This document shows, piece after piece, positions 51,747-60,950 of a stretch of 62,212 nucleotides of DNA (position 1 is its first letter; each line of letters starts with the position of its first letter). The translations under genes and the position numbers were made by a program. The stretch covers positions 1-62,212 of the forward strand of contig NZ_JAKGBU010000022.1 of assembly GCF_021555155.1 (NCBI RefSeq), given 5' to 3'. Source of the stretch: Rhizobium alarense. GTDB lineage: Bacteria > Pseudomonadota > Alphaproteobacteria > Rhizobiales > Rhizobiaceae. The notes beneath the pieces are model-generated. The model did not search any database and was not told where the DNA came from. It saw only the letters and a program-made list of their open reading frames with translations.

Positions 51747-52808
51747 ATGCCCTCCACTCTTCGCAGCGCCGTCCGCCAGCGGCTCAGGCACGCCGTCATC
51801 ACCGGCGGGCTCGAATTCGCGCGGCTTGCCGGCCGCGCGGGGCTGATGACGTCGGCACGGGGAAACGGGGCCATCTTCACGCTTCACCACGTCCGGCCGA
51901 AGGCCGTGCAGGCCTTCGAGCCGAACGCCCATCTGGAGATCACGCCCGCCTTCCTCGACGAGGCGATCGTGCATCTTGCCGAGGAAGGCTACCAGTTCGT
52001 CGCGCTGCACGACCTGCCGGCCCGCATGGCGATCGCACGGCCGGAAGAACGCTTCGCCGCCTTCACGCTCGACGACGGCTACCGCAACAACGCCCTGCAC
52101 GCGCAGCCGGTCTTCACCAGGCACAAGGTGCCCTTCACGGTTTTCGTCGCCGGCGGCTTTGCCTGCAGGACGCACAGCATCTGGTGGGAGACGCTGACGG
52201 AGCTGCTGCGCGGCCTTGCGCATATCGAGTTCGACTTCGGGGCAGGCCCGGTGGTCCTGCCGCTCGCCTCGCCGTTCCAGAAACAGGCGGCGTTCAACCG
52301 TTTCGCTGCCTTCGTCCATGCCGGCAGCGACGAGGCATCCGCCATCGCGCGCCTCGACGAAATCGCCGCCCGCAACGGCATCGATCCCCTCCTCATCACG
52401 GAACGGCTGGTGCTGCGCGAGCCGGAGCTGAAGAGCCTGGCGCTCAACCCGCTCGCGACGCTCGGCGCCCACACGATCAGCCACCGGGCGCTCGCCCGCC
52501 TGCCGGACGACGAGGCCCGCCGCGAGATGCGGGACTCGGCCGACCGCGTCGAGGCGATGATCGGCCGCCGCCCCGACACCTTCGCCTATCCCTACGGCGA
52601 CGATGCTGCGGTCTCGCCGCGCGAGCACAGGCTTGCTGCCGAGCTCGGCTTCCGCGTCGCCGTCACGACGCTGCCGGGCACGCTGTCGCAGGCGTCCTTC
52701 GACCGGCCGACCGCCCTGCCGCGCATCTCCCTCAACGGCCTCTATCAGAAGCGCAAATATGTCGAGGCGCTTGCCTCGGGCATCCCCTTCCGCCTGATGC
52801 GGCGCTGA
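51747..52808 (+). CDS. Polysaccharide deacetylase
   Basis: A 353-residue protein with the NodB homology domain. The catalytic Asp pair is in FTLDDGYRNNA, the metal His pair in GAHTISHRAL (H-x3-H type), and the product-side loop in FAYPYGD. About 100 residues are inserted between the first and second motifs. The N-terminus has a basic amphipathic start without a clear signal peptide. Such enzymes remove acetyl groups from N-acetylated sugars of cell-surface glycans. The pdxH gene is convergent, 6 nt apart. Confidence 0.88.
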   Translation: MPSTLRSAVRQRLRHAVITGGLEFARLAGRAGLMTSARGNGAIFTLHHVRPKAVQAFEPNAHLEITPAFLDEAIVHLAEEGYQFVALHDLPARMAIARPEERFAAFTLDDGYRNNALHAQPVFTRHKVPFTVFVAGGFACRTHSIWWETLTELLRGLAHIEFDFGAGPVVLPLASPFQKQAAFNRFAAFVHAGSDEASAIARLDEIAARNGIDPLLITERLVLREPELKSLALNPLATLGAHTISHRALARLPDDEARREMRDSADRVEAMIGRRPDTFAYPYGDDAAVSPREHRLAAELGFRVAVTTLPGTLSQASFDRPTALPRISLNGLYQKRKYVEALASGIPFRLMRR

Positions 52809-52814
52809 CCGGCG

Positions 52815-53435
52815 TCAGGGATACATCCTGACCTTCGTCCAGCCGCCGCCACCCTCGGCGCGACGGAATTCCACCCGGTCGTGCAGGCGGAAGGGACGGT
52901 CGTGCCAGAACTCGATCGACACCGGACGAATGCGGAACCCGGACCAGTGCGGCGGGCGCGGGATGTCGCCGATCGCATAGCGCGCCGTATATTCGGCGAC
53001 CGCCTTTTCCAGCGCGAACCGGCTTTCGAGCGGCCGCGACTGCTTCGACGCCCAGGCGCCGATGCGGCTGCCGCGCGGACGCGAGGCATAATAGATGTCC
53101 GCCTCCGCGTCGCTCACCACCTCGACGTCGCCGCGCACGCGCACCTGCCGGCGCAGGGACTTCCAGTGGAAACACATGGCGGCCTTGTGCGACGACAGGA
53201 TTTCCGTGCCCTTGCGGCTTTCGAAATTCGTATAGAAAACGAAGCCGTTCTCGTCGAACCCCTTGAGAAGCACCATGCGGACATTCGGCATCCCGCTCTC
53301 GTCGACCGTCGCCAGCGCGAGCGCGTTCGGGTCGTTCGGCTCGCTCTTCTCCGCCTCGGCAAGCCATGTGCCAAACAGGGAATAGGGCTCGTTTTCCTGT
53401 GTGAAGTCACCGCTTGTTAACGCATTCTCGTTCAT
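52815..53435 (-). CDS. pdxH: Pyridoxamine 5'-phosphate oxidase
   Basis: A 206-residue FMN enzyme that forms pyridoxal phosphate. The FMN-binding parts [24 protein letters not shown] and the C-terminal [28 protein letters not shown] are complete. The last residues WTKVRMYP are the typical ending, with Tyr-Pro in place of the more frequent Leu-X-Pro. I chose the second of two adjacent ATG codons, because GGAAG then has a proper spacing. Confidence 0.97.
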   Translation of the reverse strand: MNENALTSGDFTQENEPYSLFGTWLAEAEKSEPNDPNALALATVDESGMPNVRMVLLKGFDENGFVFYTNFESRKGTEILSSHKAAMCFHWKSLRRQVRVRGDVEVVSDAEADIYYASRPRGSRIGAWASKQSRPLESRFALEKAVAEYTARYAIGDIPRPPHWSGFRIRPVSIEFWHDRPFRLHDRVEFRRAEGGGGWTKVRMYP

Positions 53436-53514
53436 CATCGCTTCCAATGCCGTTGGTTTTTATCGAGTAAGGCTGGCAGGAGTGGAAGTCATAGCAAAGT
53501 CGCGTTCCGAGACA

Positions 53515-53934
53515 ATGATATTGTGCCTGCGCGGACCGTCCGTCGCGGGCCTTCTCCTGTCATGCACGCTGCTTTCCGGCTGCATGGGCAGCGGTCTCGA
53601 TTTCGCCTCCGGCATCAAGGTGGACCGCAGCGTCAAGACCAGCACCATTCCCGGCCAGATCGAGGAACGCACCGACGAGGCGACGGTACGCAACGCCGTC
53701 TCCTCCGCCGACCTCGCGCTCAATGCCGGCAAGCCTATTCCCTGGGCCAACACCGCGTCGGGAAGCGCCGGCGTCATCAACCGGATCGTGGAGAACCGCG
53801 ACGAGGCGGGCCGGACGTGCCGCGACTTCGCGACAACGCTCCATTCCTACAAGGGCATCGCCAATTTCACGGGCAAGGCCTGCATGACCCGGGACGGCGA
53901 CTGGCTGACGACCACCTTCGACCGCCAGGGCTGA
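53515..53934 (+). CDS. Surface-antigen-like lipoprotein (RT0821/Lpp0805 type)
   Basis: A 139-residue protein with signal ILCLRGPSVAGLLLSC and a lipobox near LLSGC (Cys at residue 23). The C-terminal PWANTASGSAGVINRI, then CRDFATTLHSYKGIANFTGKAC and the final Trp fit the RT0821/Lpp0805 surface-protein family, close to 17-kDa antigen-like lipoproteins. The function is unknown. The start is uncertain by a few codons because no good ribosome site lies before ATG 53515. It diverges from pdxH with a 79-bp gap. Confidence 0.78.
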   Translation: MILCLRGPSVAGLLLSCTLLSGCMGSGLDFASGIKVDRSVKTSTIPGQIEERTDEATVRNAVSSADLALNAGKPIPWANTASGSAGVINRIVENRDEAGRTCRDFATTLHSYKGIANFTGKACMTRDGDWLTTTFDRQG

Positions 53935-54080
53935 CCCTCCTTCCTGAATGACGCTGCACGTCGGCGCCGTAACCAACGGTTAGGAGGTTTCTGCCACCAT
54001 GGCCGGACCTGCGCGCGCATCGCGTCGGCAAGAACGAGGGAATCGGAGCACGGGCTCCGGCAGACGGGAAGAGCGGTCCA

Positions 54081-55151
54081 ATGCTGATGCGTGATCCTTA
54101 TTCGGTACTGGGCGTCAAGCGCGACGCCGATCAGGAGGATATCCGTACCGCCTGGCGCTCGCTCGCCAAGGCGCTCCATCCCGACCAGAACCAGGACGAC
54201 CCCTTCGCCACGATGCGCTTCACCGAGATCGGCCGTGCCTATGAACTGCTGCGCGACCCGCAGCGGCGCGGCAATTTCGACCGCGCTCACCGCGAGGCCG
54301 AAATCCGCCGAGAAATGAACCTCAGGCGCATGGAGCAGATGCGCCAGCAGCAAAGCGCCCGCAAGCCGGAGCCGGCCGAGCAGAAGCCGGCCGACGATGC
54401 CGCCGACGAGATGATCTCGCGCATCTTCGGCGCGGAGGCGAGACCCGTTGCCGGCGATGCCGGCGCGAAACCGGCGCGCACGGCCGTCTCCGATCCGAAA
54501 CCCGAGGCGAAGGATCCGCCGCGCGCAGGCAGCGCGCTCGAGGGCGACAGCACGAAGGCCGAAGCCGCCGCGCGCGCCCGTGCGCCCGCTGCCGAACTCA
54601 TATCCTCGATCATCAAGCGCATCCGCGGCCTGCGCACGATGCCCGAAAAGGCGCCCGACCTCGTGGCCGACCTCGTCGTCACGGTCGACGAACTCCTGTC
54701 GAAGGCCTGGAAGACGGTCGAGGCACAGGGGCAGACGGTCCGCCTGCAGCTTCAGCCCGGCATGACGGAGGGCCACGTCGTGCAACTGCGCGAGCAGGGC
54801 CACCGCATCCAGAACCTGAAGCGCGGCGACGCCATCGTCACGATCCGCATCGCGCCCGGCGACTTCCGCGTCGAAGGCTTCGACCTGCGCACGCCGCTGC
54901 CGATCACCATCGAGAATGCCGTCCTCGGTTGCGAGACCACCGTCAGGGGACCCGACGGCAGCGTTCTCCCCGTCGTCGTGCCCGAGTGGTCCGGCTCCGA
55001 CCACGTGCTGCGGATCGAGGGACACGGCCTTCATGACGCCTCCGGCGGGCGCGGCGACCTGCTGGCGGAGATTCGCCTGATGCTCTGGGAAAAGCCCGAT
55101 CAGAAGGTCATCGACCTCATGCGCCATCAGCGCGAAGGCCTCTATTTGTGA
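54081..55151 (+). CDS. J-domain chaperone of the CbpA/DnaJ type without zinc finger
   Basis: A 356-residue co-chaperone. The J domain is N-terminal with H33-P-D35 in LAKALHPDQNQ. A long charged, Pro/Ala-rich linker (about 75-175) replaces the G/F region, and no Cys repeats are present. The DnaJ C-terminal substrate-binding domain is at about 200-345 (VRLQLQPGMTEGHVVQLREQG, then LPITIENAVLGCETTVRGPDG). It should stimulate DnaK. A stem-loop follows 15 nt after the stop, then fabI. Confidence 0.92.
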   Translation: MLMRDPYSVLGVKRDADQEDIRTAWRSLAKALHPDQNQDDPFATMRFTEIGRAYELLRDPQRRGNFDRAHREAEIRREMNLRRMEQMRQQQSARKPEPAEQKPADDAADEMISRIFGAEARPVAGDAGAKPARTAVSDPKPEAKDPPRAGSALEGDSTKAEAAARARAPAAELISSIIKRIRGLRTMPEKAPDLVADLVVTVDELLSKAWKTVEAQGQTVRLQLQPGMTEGHVVQLREQGHRIQNLKRGDAIVTIRIAPGDFRVEGFDLRTPLPITIENAVLGCETTVRGPDGSVLPVVVPEWSGSDHVLRIEGHGLHDASGGRGDLLAEIRLMLWEKPDQKVIDLMRHQREGLYL

Positions 55152-55166
55152 CGCTTTCGTGAAAAG

Positions 55167-55188
55167 AGCACCCATTGTTACGGGTGCT
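55167..55188. other. Stem-loop between the J-domain gene and fabI
   Basis: AGCACCC (55167-55173) pairs with GGGTGCT (55182-55188). No T-run follows, so it is either a weak terminator, an RNA stabiliser or an operator in front of fabI. Confidence 0.5.
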
Positions 55189-55272
55189 AACAGTTCCTGA
55201 ACCGGGCCAAGCTTGAACGGCACAGCCGGCTATGCCATAGGCACAATCCGACAAAAGTATCAGGGGGTATCC

Positions 55273-56091
55273 ATGGTCCAGGCATCTGGTCTGATGAAGG
55301 GCAAGCGCGGCGTCATCATGGGCGTCGCCAACAACCGTTCGATCGCCTGGGGTATCGCCAAGGCAATCCACGCGCAGGGTGGCGAAATTGCACTGACCTA
55401 TCAGGGCGATGCGCTGAAGAAGCGCGTCGAGCCGCTGGCCGCCGAAATCGGCGGTGTGCTCGCCGGCCACTGCGACGTCAGCGACGAGTCCACGATCGAC
55501 GCGGTTTTCGAATCGGTTGAAAAGATGTGGGGCAAGATCGATTTCATCGTGCATGCGATCGGCTTTTCCGACAAGGACGAGCTGACCGGCCGCTACATCG
55601 ACACGTCGCCGGAAAACTTCGCCAAGACGATGCAGATCTCCGTCTATTCCTTCACCTCGGTCGCGCGCCGCGCCGAGAAGCTGATGACGGACGGCGGCTC
55701 CATGCTGACGCTGACCTATTACGGCGCCGAGAAGGTCATGCCGAACTACAACGTCATGGGCGTCGCCAAGGCGGCACTCGAGGCGAGCGTCAAATATCTC
55801 GCCGTGGACCTCGGCCCGAAGAACATCCGCGTCAACGCCATCTCGGCCGGTCCAATCAAGACGCTTGCAGCCTCCGGCATCGGCGACTTCCGCTACATTC
55901 TGAAGTGGAACGAGTACAACGCTCCGCTGCGCCGCACCGTGACCATCGAGGAGGTCGGCGACGTCGGGCTCTACATGCTCTCCGACCTGTCGCGTTCGGT
56001 GACCGGCGAGGTGCATCACGCCGACAGCGGCTACCACGTCGTCGGCATGAAGGCCGTCGACGCGCCGGACATTTCCGTCATCAAGGACTGA
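55273..56091 (+). CDS. fabI: Enoyl-[acyl-carrier-protein] reductase FabI
   Basis: A 272-residue NADH-dependent reductase for the last step of each fatty-acid elongation cycle. The nucleotide loop GVANNRSIAWGIA is at residues 17-29 and the catalytic pair is Y159-x6-K166 (YNVMGVAK), the FabI-type spacing. ISAGPIKTLAASGI is the typical flexible loop over the substrate. Length is standard. I chose ATG 55273 after CAGGGGG, because MVQASGLMKGKRG is the usual beginning. It is the target of triclosan-type inhibitors in other bacteria. Confidence 0.97.
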   Translation: MVQASGLMKGKRGVIMGVANNRSIAWGIAKAIHAQGGEIALTYQGDALKKRVEPLAAEIGGVLAGHCDVSDESTIDAVFESVEKMWGKIDFIVHAIGFSDKDELTGRYIDTSPENFAKTMQISVYSFTSVARRAEKLMTDGGSMLTLTYYGAEKVMPNYNVMGVAKAALEASVKYLAVDLGPKNIRVNAISAGPIKTLAASGIGDFRYILKWNEYNAPLRRTVTIEEVGDVGLYMLSDLSRSVTGEVHHADSGYHVVGMKAVDAPDISVIKD

Positions 56092-56113
56092 CGCTTTATA
56101 CCGGGGCAGGCCG

Positions 56114-56695
56114 TTGCTTCTCTACATGATCCGTCACGGCCAAACCGACTGGAATGCCGAAGGGCGTCTCCAGGGACAGCGGGACATACCGATGAACGAT
56201 TTCGGCCGCGGCCAGGCCCGCGCGAACGGCGTCGCGCTCGGCGCCGTGCTCGCCGGCAGCCGTGAGCGCTTCGATTTCGTCGCAAGCCCGCTCGGGCGCA
56301 CGCGCGAGACGATGGAACTCGTCCGCGGCGCCATGGGCCTGCCACCCCGCGACTACCGCACGGACGACCGGCTCGTCGAAGTGTCCTTCGGCGACTGGGA
56401 AGGGTACACCATGGCGGAGATCAAGATGCACGCGCGGGAACGGGTCCGCGAGCGGGCACGGGCGAAATGGGACTTCATCCCGCCCGGCGAGAATGCGGAG
56501 AGCTACGAGATCCTGTCGTGGCGCATCGGTTCGTGGCTCAAGGACGTGACGCGGCCGATGGTCTGCGTCAGCCACGGCGGCGTCTTCCGGGCGCTGTTCA
56601 AGCTGCTCGGCGCGGAGCGCGAAGAGGCGGCGACGACGCCGATCCATCAGGATCGCATCCTGCGGGTCGACGACAGCGGCTGCGAGTGGCTCTGA
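56114..56695 (+). CDS. Histidine phosphatase (phosphoglycerate-mutase-like)
   Basis: A 193-residue protein of the histidine phosphatase superfamily. The phosphohistidine is H8 in MIRHGQTDWN, with the acid/base Glu in DRLVEVSFGDWEG and the second His in CVSHGG. The substrate is not known; a GpmB-like phosphatase is the usual label. The start TTG at 56114 gives the conserved LLYMIRHG; an ATG four codons later would cut into this strand. It lies 22 nt after fabI and is probably cotranscribed. Confidence 0.9.
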   Translation: MLLYMIRHGQTDWNAEGRLQGQRDIPMNDFGRGQARANGVALGAVLAGSRERFDFVASPLGRTRETMELVRGAMGLPPRDYRTDDRLVEVSFGDWEGYTMAEIKMHARERVRERARAKWDFIPPGENAESYEILSWRIGSWLKDVTRPMVCVSHGGVFRALFKLLGAEREEAATTPIHQDRILRVDDSGCEWL

Positions 56696-56713
56696 GGCGG
56701 CGTTCCACGGCCT

Positions 56714-56974
56714 CTATTGCAGGATTTCCAGATCGTCGATGACGCGCTTGCCGTCGACTTCGGTAAAGAAGACGAGCACCTTCACGCCCGGTTCCAGGCC
56801 TTCGAAATTGAACTCCTCCGGCGCCTGGTAGTTCTGGCCGTCGTCGAGCGAGACGCTGAGCGCGTTCGTGTCGATACCGGTGATGACCGCTTCCACGTCC
56901 CCGCTCTCGGCAAGGGCGCGCAACGGCGAAAACAGGCTGGCGGAAGCCAGCAGCGCGGCGATCAGGAGACGCAT
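56714..56974 (-). CDS. DUF1344 exported protein
   Basis: An 86-residue protein with a signal peptide (MRLLIAALLASASLFSPLRALA) and a small beta domain, VEAVITGIDTNALSVSLDDGQNY, then LEPGVKVLVFFTEVDG, as in DUF1344 proteins. The domain is similar to small OB-like folds; the role is unknown. AGGAG is not seen before the ATG, so the start is chosen by the signal peptide. It is convergent with the histidine phosphatase gene. Confidence 0.8.
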   Translation of the reverse strand: MRLLIAALLASASLFSPLRALAESGDVEAVITGIDTNALSVSLDDGQNYQAPEEFNFEGLEPGVKVLVFFTEVDGKRVIDDLEILQ

Positions 56975-57193
56975 CCTACAAAACCTCGTGCGTGAATCAC
57001 TTCTTGCATTCGCCACTGCCATGCTCCTGAATTATGGCGAAATTCGCCTTGTTCCCGTCTGCTGTGCGCCAATCCATGGCGTGAAAGGCGAGCCTCGGCA
57101 AGGGCGCAAGCGCCTCGTCCGCAACGTTTTCCACGCCCGCGTCGCCCGTGCTTCAACAACTGAATAAATGCAATTTTAATGAAACATCTCTAA

Positions 57194-57213
57194 CCTCGCA
57201 CTGTTGTACGAGG
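57194..57213 (+). promoter_or_regulatory. Stem-loop covering the ribosome site of the c-di-GMP gene
   Basis: CCTCG (57194-57198) can pair with CGAGG (57209-57213), which contains most of the ribosome site GAGGAA of the gene starting at TTG 57224. Pairing would hide the site and lower translation. Confidence 0.4.
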
Positions 57214-57223
57214 AACCTCCGCC

Positions 57224-60200
57224 TTGGGATCGCCGACCGAATTCCGCAGCCGCCTGGCCGCATTCTGGGACTGGGTGAAGCCGCCGCTTCTCCCGGCTGC
57301 GATCGCGGCCTGCGTCATCGTGACGGCGGCGGACTATTACGAACGCCAGACGGAGCGCCTCCACCTCAACGAACTCAAGGCCCAGGTCGAGAACGACCTC
57401 AACCTCGTAAGCGCCCGCCTGCACGGCGAGATCAAGGCCGGCGTCACCGCCATGCGCGGCCTTGCCAACCGCTACACGCTTCGCTCCGCCGGCGCGGAAG
57501 CGGACTTCGGTCCGTCCGCGCGCCGGCTGCTGCTGCAGAACCCGCAGTTCCACCGCCTTGCCATCGCGCCCGGCGGCGTGATCGAGCAGATCCACCCACT
57601 GGCGGGCAACGAGCGGCTGGTGGGATCCGATCTCTTCCGCTTCCGCTCACAGCGGATCGTAGCCCAGGAACACCGGTCCCGCGGCCGCCCCGTCATGGTC
57701 GGCCCGGTGCAGCTCCCCGACGGCAGCCGCGGCTTCAACCTGCTCCTCCCCGTCTTCAGAAAGACAGACAACCATCACCAGATCTGGGGTTATGTCGACG
57801 GGATCATCGACGAACGCAAGCTCTATATCGCGACCGGCCTGATCGACTCCGGCGAGGGCACGAACCGCCTCAAGTGGAAGGGCGGTTCGGACATCCAGCT
57901 GTCGATCCGAGATGCAAGCATTCCCGACAATGTGCAGGACCCGTTCTTCGGCGACCCTGACGTCTTCAACAAGTCCCCCGTCCTGAAGACGCTCGGCCTG
58001 CCCGGGGCCGTCTGGGAACTCGCGGCCATTCCGACCAACGGCTGGCAGGTGCCTGCCGAGAGCCGAACGCAGGCGCGCCGGCTGATCGCCGCCGCCGCGG
58101 TGCTGATCATCGTGCCCATCCTGCTGATGGGCGGCCTCGTCAGCGAGCGGCAGCGCAACATCGCACGGCTGCGCGCCCGGGAGAACCAGGTGCAGTCGCT
58201 GTCGCAGCGCCTCGATCTCGCGCTCGAGGCCTCCAAGGTCGGCATCTGGGAAATCGCGCTGCCCGGCAGGCAGCGCAGCTGGGACGAGCGCATGTATCAC
58301 GTCCATGGCCTGCCCGAGGACCATATTCCGACGAATGACGAATGGCTGCAGACCATCCATCCGGACGATCGCGACAGGGCGCTTGCCGAAACGGTCGATG
58401 TGCTCGAGGGACAGCACCACTACTGGTCCCAGTACCGCGCCGTTCTGCCGGACGGGTCGGTACGCCATCTGCGCAACGTCGGCTCCCGCCTGACCGGCGT
58501 CGACGGCCGGGAGACGATCACCGGCATCACGCTCGACGTCACCGAAGACGTCGAACTCAACGACCGGCTGACCAGGGCCAAGGAACAGTCGGACCATCAG
58601 AATGCCGAACTCGAAAAGCTGACGCGGCGTCTCGATCTCGCGCTCGACGCCTATCGCTGCGGTCTCTGGGAAGCCGATCTCGACGACGGGCTGACGCTCT
58701 GGGACGAGCGCATGCATCAGCTCTATGGCGTGCCCTACACGGGCGAACGCATCGATCACCAGACCTGGCTCGACGCCATCCATCCGGAAGACCGCGACTT
58801 CGCCGCCAGCCATGTCAGGGACTGCATCCGGGAGAACAAGCCGTACCAGCGCAGGAGCCGCGTGGTGCATCCCGACGGTACGATCCGCCACATCCAGTCG
58901 GTCGGAAAGCTGCAGGTGACGCCGGACGGTCGGCGCAAGCTCGTCGGCCTCGCCTTCGACGTGACGGAGGACGCGATCCTGAACCGCGAGCTGCGCGAGG
59001 CGAAGCAGCAGGCCGAAAAGCAGAATGCCGATCTCGAACTCGCGCTTCAGGACCTCTCCGAACGGGAACGCGAGCTGGAACGCACCACCCATCGGCTGGA
59101 CCTCGCCCTCGATTCCTACCGCTGCGGGCTTTGGGAGGCCGACCTCGAGGCCGGCCGGACCTACTGGGACCGGCGCATGCACCAGCTCTACGGCCTGGCC
59201 TTCACGGACGGCCACGTGACGGAGGAAGCCTGGCTCGGCTCGATCCATCCGGATGACCGGCAGGCCACGCTGGACGATGCCAACCACTGCGTCGAGCACG
59301 ACCTGCCCTACGTGCATCAGGCAAGGATCGTGCTGCCCGAGGGGGAAACGCGCCACATACGATCGGTCGGCAAGGTCCACCGCGACGGTGCCGGAAACCG
59401 CAAGCTGATCGGCATCGCCTTCGACGTCACCGACGATGTCGCGATGAACGAACGGCTGCGCGCCGCCAAGGCGGTCGCGGACGCGAAGAACGTCGAGCTG
59501 GAACAGGCCAAGACCCGCATCGAACACAACGCGCTGCACGATCCGCTGACGGGGCTTGCCAACCGGCGCAAGCTCGACGACATGCTTTCCCATGTGGCGG
59601 AGCGGAGCCGCGAGGACGACGTCCGGCTCGCCATCCTCCACATCGACCTCGACCGCTTCAAGCAGATCAACGACACACTCGGCCATGCGGCCGGCGACGC
59701 GCTGCTCGTCCATGCCTCGGAAATCCTGCGCACATGCGTCGGTCGGGATGACCTGGTCGCCCGTATCGGCGGCGACGAATTCGTCGTGCTGACGGAAACG
59801 TCCGACAAGGAGGCCGTGGCGGATCTCTCCGGGCGCATCAACGCCCTGATGCGCCAGCCGCTCGAATACAACGGCCAGACCTGCCGCTTCGGCGTCAGCA
59901 TCGGCATTGCCACGGCCCGCGGCCGCAACCTCGACACCCGCCAGCTGCTCGTCAATGCCGACATCGCGCTCTACCGCGCCAAGGCACTCGGCCGCAACCG
60001 CCACGAATTCTTCACCGCCGCGCTGCAGGCCGAGATCGTCTCCAACAAGCGCATCGCCGACGACATCCTCGCCGGCATCGAGAACGACGAGTTCGTTCCC
60101 TTCTACCAGCCGCAGATCGACGCGACGACGCTCCGGCTCGCCGGTGCCGAGGCGCTCATCCGCTGGAACCATCCGCGCGACGGGCTGCTGACCCCGGACC

Positions 60201-60817
60201 GCTTCCTCGGCATTGCCGAGGATCTGAACGTGATGGACACGCTCGACCGCATCGTGCTCGAAAAGGCGCTCGCCGACAGTGCCCGTTTTGCCGCGGCGGG
60301 GCTCGTCATGCCGAAGATATCGGTAAACGTATCGGCGCGCCGGCTTCGCGACGAGACGCTTGTCAACAGCCTCTGCGGCCTGTCGATCGCGCCGGGGCAA
60401 CTCGTCTTCGAACTCGTCGAATCGATCTTCCTCGACGAGACGGATGATCTGGTGCTGCACAACATCCAGCGCATCAAGGAACTCGGAATCGACATCGAGA
60501 TCGACGATTTCGGCACCGGGCACACGTCGATCGTCAGCCTGCTGAAACTGAAGCCGAAACGGCTGAAGATCGACCGGCAGCTCGTCGCCCCGATCCTCGC
60601 CTCCCGCCACGAGCAGGCGCTGGTGCGCTCCATCATCGAGATCGGCCGGTCGCTCGGCATCGGGATCGTCGCCGAGGGTGTCGAGACGATGCAGCATGCC
60701 GAAATGCTCTCGATGCTCGGCTGCGACCTGCTTCAGGGCTATGCCTTCGCACGGCCGCTGCCGCGCGAGGCGTTTCTCGACTTCGCCCTCGCGCGCCGGC
60801 TGAAACTCGCCTCCTGA
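57224..60817 (+). CDS. CHASE-PASx3-GGDEF-EAL c-di-GMP enzyme
   Basis: A 1197-residue membrane sensor. A first helix (LLPAAIAACVIVTAADYY) and a second (LIAAAAVLIIVPILLMGGLV, about 288-307) enclose a periplasmic CHASE-type domain. Three similar PAS domains start with RLDLALEASKVGIWE (329), RLDLALDAYRCGLWE (469) and RLDLALDSYRCGLWE (625). GGDEF is intact (849-853) but the RxxD inhibition site is absent (GRDD at that position). EAL is intact: EALIRWNH (976), ELVES, DDFGTGHTS, KIDRQLV and AEGVET. Both activities are possible. The start is TTG after GAGGAA. Confidence 0.93.
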   Translation: MGSPTEFRSRLAAFWDWVKPPLLPAAIAACVIVTAADYYERQTERLHLNELKAQVENDLNLVSARLHGEIKAGVTAMRGLANRYTLRSAGAEADFGPSARRLLLQNPQFHRLAIAPGGVIEQIHPLAGNERLVGSDLFRFRSQRIVAQEHRSRGRPVMVGPVQLPDGSRGFNLLLPVFRKTDNHHQIWGYVDGIIDERKLYIATGLIDSGEGTNRLKWKGGSDIQLSIRDASIPDNVQDPFFGDPDVFNKSPVLKTLGLPGAVWELAAIPTNGWQVPAESRTQARRLIAAAAVLIIVPILLMGGLVSERQRNIARLRARENQVQSLSQRLDLALEASKVGIWEIALPGRQRSWDERMYHVHGLPEDHIPTNDEWLQTIHPDDRDRALAETVDVLEGQHHYWSQYRAVLPDGSVRHLRNVGSRLTGVDGRETITGITLDVTEDVELNDRLTRAKEQSDHQNAELEKLTRRLDLALDAYRCGLWEADLDDGLTLWDERMHQLYGVPYTGERIDHQTWLDAIHPEDRDFAASHVRDCIRENKPYQRRSRVVHPDGTIRHIQSVGKLQVTPDGRRKLVGLAFDVTEDAILNRELREAKQQAEKQNADLELALQDLSERERELERTTHRLDLALDSYRCGLWEADLEAGRTYWDRRMHQLYGLAFTDGHVTEEAWLGSIHPDDRQATLDDANHCVEHDLPYVHQARIVLPEGETRHIRSVGKVHRDGAGNRKLIGIAFDVTDDVAMNERLRAAKAVADAKNVELEQAKTRIEHNALHDPLTGLANRRKLDDMLSHVAERSREDDVRLAILHIDLDRFKQINDTLGHAAGDALLVHASEILRTCVGRDDLVARIGGDEFVVLTETSDKEAVADLSGRINALMRQPLEYNGQTCRFGVSIGIATARGRNLDTRQLLVNADIALYRAKALGRNRHEFFTAALQAEIVSNKRIADDILAGIENDEFVPFYQPQIDATTLRLAGAEALIRWNHPRDGLLTPDRFLGIAEDLNVMDTLDRIVLEKALADSARFAAAGLVMPKISVNVSARRLRDETLVNSLCGLSIAPGQLVFELVESIFLDETDDLVLHNIQRIKELGIDIEIDDFGTGHTSIVSLLKLKPKRLKIDRQLVAPILASRHEQALVRSIIEIGRSLGIGIVAEGVETMQHAEMLSMLGCDLLQGYAFARPLPREAFLDFALARRLKLAS

Positions 60818-60950
60818 CGACAGCGACGGTGCAGACCTTCGAATTCGCGTCGCGCGCCCTTCAACTTTCCCGCATTCGGCTCTATGAGAGGTCCGCACTT
60901 CGGAAATCGGGCGGCCCGGCGCGGCGCCCGGCAGAGCCTGGACCCATGCC

